NCBI GenBank assembly: GCA_007026445.1
Contig: VDMD01000001.1
Location: 1,178,001-1,242,000 of the forward strand
Origin: Schizophyllum amplum
Lineage: Eukaryota; Basidiomycota; Agaricomycetes; Agaricales; Schizophyllaceae
Direction of reading: 5' to 3'
DNA length: 64,000 nt
Made by a program: the position numbers and the translations under genes. Shown piece after piece: positions 58,226-64,000 of this stretch (its first letter is position 1; every line of letters starts with the position of its first letter). The notes beneath the pieces are model-generated. The model was not told the origin of the DNA, did not search any database, and worked only from the letters and a program-made list of their open reading frames with translations.

Positions 58226-61200
58226 ACAAACAAAAACCCACTCACCCTGTCAACGCCCCGACCAGCATGTCCCCGCGTACCACGGTGGATGTGTCCCCGC
58301 GCACCACGGTGGATGTGTCGGTGTCTGCCCCGTCGACATCCGCTTTCGCCGCCGCCCCATCCAGATCCGCAATATGCGCCGCCGCCGCGTCAAGATCAGC
58401 AATATGCGCCGCCGCGGCGCAGTAGGTGGCTACCAGCGAGCCGAGCATGCAGCTAAGAAGGAAAACGGTGTCAGCAACCTTCGATTTCGCCCCCGGATGC
58501 GTGAGCGATTTCGTCCTCTGTCCTCCGCCCGATCCCTCCCTGCCCCTCCCAACCTCTCCTTCCCTCCACTCCTCCACCTTCCATCCCCCCCCTCCCTCCA
58601 CTCCTTCACCTTCAACCCACAAAAACCACACGCCCACAAACCCCCTCATCCAAAACCCCCCAACCACGCCCCCTACCCAACTCAAAAATTCACCACGCCC
58701 CCACAAGACCATCCCCCCTCACCCAAACCCCCTCATCCAAACCCCCCAACTCAAAAACCCACACTCCACTCCATCCACTCCAACCACGCCCCCCCCCCCC
58801 CCCCCCAAAAAAAAAAAAAAAAAACCAAAAAAAAACCCCCCAAACCCAAAAAACCCCTCCACTCACCCACTCCCCGTCACCCTCCCCAACACCTCCACCC
58901 CGTTGCTGACCCGGACGCACCGCGCCCCGTCAGACACGTAGTCGGTCGCGCCCGAGAGGAGGGTGGTGCAGTCTGGTTAGTGGGAGGGGTGGTTAGTGAG
59001 GGGTTAGGGAGAAGAGGGAAGGAGGGAGGGTGAGGAAGGGTGAGGAAGGGTGGTTAGGGTCGCCGTAGTTTGGAAACAGGGTTAGCGTGGGTGAGAGAGG
59101 GGGGAAGGGCGAAGGGGAAGGGGGTTAGTGGGTGAGAGGGAGGGGGGGGGAAGGGGTAAAAGGGGGGGGTGGAAGGGGAAGGGGGAAGGGAGGAGGAGGG
59201 AGGGGGAAGGGTGGGTGAGTGAGGGGGGAGGGGGGAAGGGGAAGAGAGAGAGGGGTTAGGGAGGGGGAAGGGTGGGCGATGAGGGTGGGCGATGGGTGAG
59301 AAGGTGTGAAGAGAGTGGGGAAGGAAGGGGAAGTGGGTGAGGGGAGGGGAAGGGTGGAGGGGGGAGGGGAAAGAGTGGGAGGGAGGGAAGAGGGGGAGGG
59401 GGTAAGGGAGAAGACGATTGTGACAGGGCGAAAAACAAGCAACTCACGTTCCCTCCCCGCCAACGCACGCACGAAACCCGCCGGGTCGGTGAACCCGGGG
59501 CCCGCGGTGTCGACGCCTTTGGCGCGGACCTGGGGAGAGGTGAGGGGTGAGTATTTGTGAGGATGGGGGAGACAAGAGAGGGGAAGGGAGACAAGAGAGG
59601 GGGAGGGAGTGATGAGAAGGGGATGAGGGGATTAGTGCTCGAAGATACGGGGGTTAGCGCTCAATGGAATGAGGGGGTGTGATACGGGGGTTAGCGCTCG
59701 ATGGAATGCGGGGCATTGACGCTCGATGGAATGAGGGGGGTTGGCGCTCGATGGAATGAGGGGGTTGGCGCTCGATGATACGGGGGTTGGCGCTCAATGG
59801 AATATGGGGGATTAACGCTCAAGATATGGAGATCAGCGCTCGATGGAATGCGGGGCATTGACGCTCGATGGAATGAGGGGGTTGGCGCTCAGTGAAATTT
59901 TATGGAGCTGGGAAGGGTAGGGAAACAGGAAGGGTAGGGAAACAGGAAGGGTAGGGAAACAGGAAGGAAGGCGATAGTGGAGGGCAAGGGAAATATACAG
60001 AGGGCGAGGGAAATAGTGAGAGGGCGAGGGAAATAGTGAGAGGGCGAGGGAAATATGCAGAGGGCGAGCAGTTTTGAAGGCAGTAAAAAAATGTCCAAAG
60101 GCAGACTAAACCACCCCGCACACTACCACCCCACACACTCACCTCCTCCGCCCCCGGGATCGGCTTCAGCCCACTTTCGATACCGGTGGGCGTGGACGTC
60201 TGCAACCCAGCCACCGCAGCGAGCTCGCCCGCGTTGCCCTTGAGGACGCTGATCTGGAAGGGGGGTGAGTAAACCGACACGCGCAGAAACCACCCGCCCC
60301 GCCCAGAAACCACCCGTCCCGCGCAAGAACCACCCACCCCGCGCAAGAACAAAGAACAACTCGTCTCGCACAGACAACTCGTCTCGCACAAGAACAACTC
60401 GCCCCGCGCAAAAACAACTCGTCTCGCGCAGAAACCACCCGCCCCGCGCAGAAACAACTCGGTTAGCAACCTCTCCCCCCTCTCCTCTCCTCTCCACACT
60501 CCAATCTCCATCTCCACACTCCAATCTCCATCTCCACACTCCATCTCCCACACACCCCCCTCCATCTCCCACACACCCACACACCCACACGCCCCTTTCA
60601 CAATCCAACACGCACTTGGGATCAAAAGAAAGAAAGAGGGTTAAAAAGAAGAAAAAAAAAAACCGCAGAACAAAAGACAGAAAAACAACCCCCCCCCCCG
60701 CAGAAGAAAAAAGAAAAAAAAAACTGCAGAAGAAGAAAGAGAAAACAACCGCAGAAAAAACAACCCCGGCAGAGAAAAAAAAACCCCCCGCACCTGAAAC
60801 CCATCCAACAAGCCCTGCGTCGTCCGCTTCCTGAACGCGGTGGCGCCGACGCCGACGGGGTCGAAGACGAGGGGGGTGCGGGCGAGGTTGGCGGCGGGGC
60901 CTGTGGGGGGGGGGGTTGTTAGTTTAGGGGGGGCAAGAGAGGGGAGGGGTAGGGGGCAAGAGAGGGGAGGGGAAGGGGGAAGGGGGAATATGAGCGTGTT
61001 ATCACTGAGTGTTCTATCGCAGGGGCGGACGGGATCACGGAGGCGGAGAGGATCACGGAGGCGAAGGGGATCCCGAAGGAGGAGGGAATCCCGAAGGCGG
61101 AGGGGATCACGGAGGTGGAGGGGTTCACGGAGGCGGAGGGGATAACGGAGGTGGAGGGGTTCACGGAGGTGGAGGGGATAACGGAGGTGGAGGGGTTCAC

Positions 61201-62417
61201 GGAGGCGGAGGGGATAACGGAGGTGGAGGGGTTCACGGAGGCGGAGAGGATCACGGAGGTGGATGGGTTCACGGAGGCGGAGAGGATCACGGAGGTGGAT
61301 GGGTTCACGGAGGCGGAGAGGATCACGGAGGTGGATGGGTTCACGGAGGCGGAGGGAATCCCGAAGGAGGAGGGGATCCCGTAGACGGAGTACGGCCGAC
61401 ACACAACGAAAGCTACCACTCACCCACCACGCGCATCGCGCCGACCACGTCCTCCCTCAGCGTGCCAATGTTGATGAGGACTCCACCAGCGACAGCAGCC
61501 AGTTCGCCGACTTCTTCGGGGCGGTGGCCATGATGGGGGAGGCGCCTGCGGCGAGGGTGATGTTGGCGGATTGGGTGGTGACGACGGTGTTTGTGATCTG
61601 GGGGGACGGTTAGGTGTAGACTAGGAGAGAGAAGTGAATTCACCTGATGGACTAGCGGGTTGAGTTCCCTGACGACGTTCATGACGCGTACGACCTCGTC
61701 TAGGAGGTCGGGGACGTGCAGCGGTTTTTCTGGGTTTGGCGCGGACATGGATTTCTTGAAGTCCTTGACGATAGCAGCTAGTTTGGCGGCTGCTTTGCCC
61801 GGCTCTTTAGACGCCATGATGTCGGAGACGACGGCGACACCGTCGAGCGCGCGGCCGCTATCGGCAATAGCACCTCTGAGGGTGCGCGCGAGGTTCCCGG
61901 CACCGATGCCGCCGATCGCGACGGCGCGTATGTGTGAGCCATCGAGTAGCGCAAGCAGTGCGCCTACTGCGCGCGGGCCGAGCAGCGGGTTCTTGACGTT
62001 CTTTGTCATGGTGCCATAGACGGCGCCGATGCCGACGTAGTCTGCGCCATCCGCCCTCGCCCTGCGCACATCGTCCGCCGAGTTGCAGGAGACGCCGACG
62101 ATGGCGCCCGGGGGGAGAAGCGCGCGGGCGTCCTTGACCTGCATGTCGTCCTGGCCGACGTGGACGCCTGCGGCACCGACGGCGAGGGCAATGTCGACGC
62201 GGTCGTTGATGAGGAGGGGGACGTTGTGGGCGTCGCAGATAGCCTTGGTGGTGCGGGCGATGGTGAGGAAGTCGCCTGTGTCTGCGGTCTTTTCGCGGAG
62301 TTGGACGAGGGTGACGCCGGAGGAGAGGGCGGCGGTGAGGGTGGACTCAAAGGACTGGCCTGGGGGGAGGAGGTCGCGTCCGGTGACGAGGTAGACGGAG
62401 TAGTCGATGGGGGACAT
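57613..62417 (-). CDS. THI6: THI6: thiamine-phosphate synthase fused to hydroxyethylthiazole kinase, with one-base frameshift
   Basis: Bifunctional thiamine biosynthesis enzyme. Exons: 62417-61644, 61597-61424, 60900-60794, 60253-60143, 59529-59448, 58972-58867, 58452-58246, 57760-57613. The first exon holds the TenI/ThiE-type synthase (YLVTGRDLLPPGQ, TLVQLREKTADT, VPLLINDRVDIALAVGAAGV, HVGQDDM, AIGGIGAGN). The rest is the ThiM-type kinase (ITNTVVTTQSANITLAAGAS, GVLINIGTLREDVV, PLVFDPVGVGATAFRK, GNAGELAAVAG, VSDGARCVRVSNG, GRVTGSGCMLGSLVA). Inside exon 2, MATAP is followed by EEVGELAAVAGG in another frame: one C appears missing near 61523. Adding one base makes every exon phase close (569 aa). 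The first intron is 46 bp; the other six are 414-613 bp and repeat-filled. Exon 7 has in-frame duplications. Confidence 0.9.
57891..58118. repeat. Minisatellite in THI6 intron 7 (20-bp unit)
   Basis: About 11 degenerate copies of a 20-bp unit, consensus TTCGCTGACGACAAGAACCC, within the intron 57761-58245. Confidence 0.85.
58195..58224. repeat. A30 homopolymer in THI6 intron 7
   Basis: Thirty consecutive A on the plus strand, close to the donor of intron 7 (58245). As the gene is on the minus strand, the transcript carries U30 here. Confidence 0.9.
58530..58866. repeat. C-rich low-complexity filling of THI6 intron 6
   Basis: Most of the intron 58453-58866 is C/A/T with almost no G on the plus strand, including a C18 run (58789-58806) followed at once by A18 (58807-58824). 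The pre-mRNA is G-rich. Confidence 0.8.
58976..59420. repeat. G/A-rich low-complexity filling of THI6 intron 5
   Basis: Nearly the whole intron 58973-59447 is purine-rich on the plus strand, built from GGGAAGGGG and GGGTGAGGG variants. Many runs of 3-9 G at short spacing make the strand a G-quadruplex candidate. Confidence 0.8.
59640..60068. repeat. Three minisatellites in THI6 intron 4
   Basis: Within intron 59530-60142: 59640-59896 has about ten degenerate units of roughly 24 bp (core GGCGCTCGATGGAATGAGGG); 59911-59961 has three identical 17-bp units (GGAAGGGTAGGGAAACA); and 59976-60068 has four to five 20-bp units (AGAGGGCGAGGGAAATAGTG). Confidence 0.85.
60277..60785. repeat. Minisatellites and homopolymer tracts in THI6 intron 3
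   Basis: Within intron 60254-60793: 60277-60470 carries 20-bp units (core GCAGAAACCACCCGCCCCGC, changing to GCAAGAACAACTCGTCTC); 60480-60545 carries 20-bp units (CTCCACACTCCAATCTCCAT); and 60627-60785 has repeated A, C and AG-rich tracts. Confidence 0.85.
61022..61385. repeat. Minisatellite in THI6 intron 2 (18-bp unit, about 20 copies)
   Basis: Within intron 60901-61423, units of 18 bp (core GGAGGCGGAGGGGATCAC, alternating with GGAGGTGGAGGGGTTCAC) repeat about 20 times. A higher-order two-unit alternation is visible. Confidence 0.9.
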
Positions 62418-62508
62418 GGTGGGCGTAGCAGACGTGCTTCACGTGGTTCGCATCCTCGGACCGAATGATCGTGTGGGATGTGGGTGCGAGCTTGGACGGC
62501 GGTCAGTC
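62418..62508. promoter_or_regulatory. Divergent THI6-SCO1 promoter (91 bp)
   Basis: The start codons of THI6 (minus) and SCO1 (plus) are 91 bp apart, so any core promoter elements must be shared or overlapping. No clear TATA box was seen. Confidence 0.55.
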
Positions 62509-64000
62509 ATGTTGTCCGCAACGCGCGCCCTCCTGCCTCAGAGGGTCGCCTCTCGGGGCCTACTAGCGTCTTCAGCCTCTCTCGCTCGCACGTCCAGCTA
62601 CTCGACCGCATGCCGCACACCACTCGCTAAACGGCCTGCTCCGTCCCACCTCGCCCGCCGAGCCATGTCCTCAACCGCAAAGAGCAGATATGACGTTGGC
62701 GTACGTGGTAGCGCTCATCTTCAGGCGCCTATCGCTCTCGACTGATTATGCCTCGCTCCTGCATCGTCCACCATCACTCCTACTACCCTATGACCCAACC
62801 ACCCAAACTAACGCTCTCCACAGGTCTTTACCCTCCCCTCCGCCGTCGTCTTTGTCCTCACCGGCATCGGCCTCGTCCTCTACTTTCGCTACGAAAAGCA
62901 GCAGCTTGCAAAGAAGAAGGGTGCGTACTGCCCGCATGTGTAGACAAACTTGCTGACCATCGTACTCCGTGTTTGCTCTCATCAACCTTCCTCGACATGC
63001 GCTACCGCTTCCTCGATGTCCGCCACCACTTCCTCAACACAAATCGTACCTGCCACAACACCCATCCTCCCACAGAACAAGAAAACGCTGCCCAGATGTA
63101 CGGCCGCCCCAAAGTCGGCGGCCCCTTCTCGCTCACCGCCTACACCGCGGCGGGTGGTGATGGTGCGTACACGCCTCCCTCACATCTCTCACCTCCCACG
63201 CCCTCCCTTACCAACCACCTACCCTTCCCCTTCACCAACCATCTGCTCACATCTCTGTCCGCACCTACTCGCCCTCCACCTCTCTCCGCACATTCCCTTC
63301 CCCCCCTCACTCGCCTCTCTCCGCCCACGTCTCGCAACCCAACTCACACCCCCACCCCAGGCACCCCCTTCACCGACGCCAACCTCCTCGGCAAATGGTC
63401 CCTCCTCTACTTCGGCTTCACAAACTGCCCAGACATATGCCCCGCGGAGCTCGACAAGGTGACCGAGGTGGTGAAGGGCGTGGGTGAGTGGTTTAAGTTT
63501 CTGTTTGGGTGGCGGGATGTTCTTCGGCAGTCGTCTAGAGCATTTCGAGGATCGTCTAGGGCACTTCGAGGGTCGTCTAGGGCACTTCGAGGGTCGTCTG
63601 GTGCACTTCGCCGGTCGTCTAGGGCAGACGCCGCGCTTTACATCTCGGTCGACTGGGACTCGGCGGCCTCTCTCGCTTTGCACCTACCTGAACATCGTTA
63701 ATCATCCTTAACAGACGCCATCCACGGCCCCATCACACAGCCGGTGTTCGTGACCGTGGTGCGTATCTTTACCGTCCGCCCCTTTCCCTTCGTCCACCGC
63801 TCCCATATTGCTCTCTCGCCCACCCCTCCGCTAGCCCACCCCTCCGCTGCCCCTCCCCCACGCTCCCTCCTCCCCACGCTCCCTCCTCCCCACGCTCCCT
63901 CCTCCCCAACGTCTCTCCTTCCCTACTCTGCAAGTTGCTTCGCCTATTTCTCCTCTCTGCCCTCCCCCTCCCCCTTCGCCTCTCTCGTGTATCAACCCCC
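62509..64000 (+). CDS. SCO1: SCO1-type copper chaperone for cytochrome c oxidase (3' end outside window)
   Basis: Delivers copper to the CuA site of cytochrome oxidase in the mitochondrial inner membrane. Exons 62509-62700, 62824-62920, 63076-63162, 63361-63483 and 63715-63758 give the first 181 residues in phase; more exons lie beyond 64000. The N-terminus is an Arg/Ser-rich mitochondrial presequence ([20 protein letters not shown]). A single transmembrane helix follows ([20 protein letters not shown]). The thioredoxin-like domain starts [20 protein letters not shown], and [20 protein letters not shown] contains the copper-binding CxxxC. The distal His ligand would be beyond the window. Introns grow from 123 to 231 bp (then more than 242), and the last two carry minisatellites. 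Confidence 0.92.
63531..63628. repeat. Minisatellite in SCO1 intron 4 (21-bp unit)
   Basis: About 4.6 copies of a 21-bp unit (core TCGTCTAGGGCACTTCGAGG) inside intron 63484-63714. Confidence 0.88.
63859..63909. repeat. Minisatellite in SCO1 intron 5 (17-bp unit)
   Basis: Three identical 17-bp copies of CACGCTCCCTCCTCCCC, preceded by related CCCACCCCTCCGCT units at about 63826-63855, within the intron that starts at 63759. Confidence 0.85.

Noticed and set aside
61022..61385. Regular repeats considered as a CRISPR-like array
   Set aside because: Units are contiguous 18-bp tandem repeats without unique spacers, and the genome is eukaryotic.
60641..61423. 260-codon minus-strand open frame rich in HLRDPLRLRE repeats
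   Set aside because: It is read-through of THI6 intron 2 and exon 3; the repeated peptide is the translated 18-bp intron minisatellite.
61009..61533. Gly/His-rich plus-strand open frame that looks like a glycine-rich protein
   Set aside because: It is translation of the same intron minisatellite on the non-coding strand, with no start context or domain.

Overview
The window looks like nuclear DNA of a filamentous basidiomycete, most likely an Agaricomycete. Genes are dense and on both strands, most introns are about 46-100 bp with GT-AG (occasionally GC-AG) ends, the base composition is moderately GC-rich, and the gene set is fungal (Zn2Cys6 regulator, Cdc24, Sng1-like protein, THI6, Ctr copper transporter). 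About 21 genes were reconstructed by joining exons by eye. Exon phases close exactly for the DUF218 protein, the FAD oxidoreductase, gluconokinase, Ctr, the mitochondrial carrier, the RhoGAP protein and the Rap1-like protein. They close for THI6 only if one missing base is allowed.

Layout. 1-852: the 3' end of a gag-type LTR retroelement with a 201-bp LTR. 2.0-12.0 kb: DUF218 membrane protein (-), C2H2/Zn2Cys6 regulator (-), BUB2-type TBC GAP (-), and divergently from it an adaptor-complex large subunit resembling AP-4 epsilon (+). 12.7-23.2 kb: an unassigned protein (+), a 233-bp tandem duplication, an FAD oxidoreductase (+), proteasome alpha-3 (-), gluconokinase (-) and a Sng1/DUF3533 membrane protein (+). 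24.1-25.0 kb: a decayed DUF4140-type gene abutting a 336-bp MITE with perfect 24-bp inverted repeats. 25.7-31.1 kb: Ctr copper transporter (-) divergent from SPO11 (+), then a mitochondrial carrier (+). 31.6-44.6 kb: RhoGAP protein (+), GH63-type glycosidase (+), and CDC24 (-). 44.6-48.2 kb: 3.6 kb with no recognisable gene. 48.2-54.2 kb: a Rap1-like BRCT/three-Myb protein (+) and a PHYHD1-like dioxygenase (-). 54.9-64 kb: a secreted repeat protein (-), THI6 (-) and SCO1 (+, runs off the end).

The most unusual part is 56.6-64 kb. Six consecutive THI6 introns are 414-613 bp long (about 50 bp is normal in this window). Each is filled with its own minisatellite (unit 17-24 bp) or with homopolymer or purine/pyrimidine tracts. 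The same pattern continues into the SCO1 introns and the upstream region of the secreted repeat protein. THI6 also carries short in-frame duplications in one exon and an apparent one-base deletion in its thiazole-kinase domain.

The genes do not form one pathway. Functional themes include copper handling (Ctr, Sco1), Cdc42/Rho signalling (Cdc24, RhoGAP), meiosis and telomeres (Spo11, Rap1-like) and mitotic exit (Bub2). Close head-to-head pairs (BUB2/adaptin 145 bp, CTR/SPO11 155 bp, THI6/SCO1 91 bp) probably share promoters.
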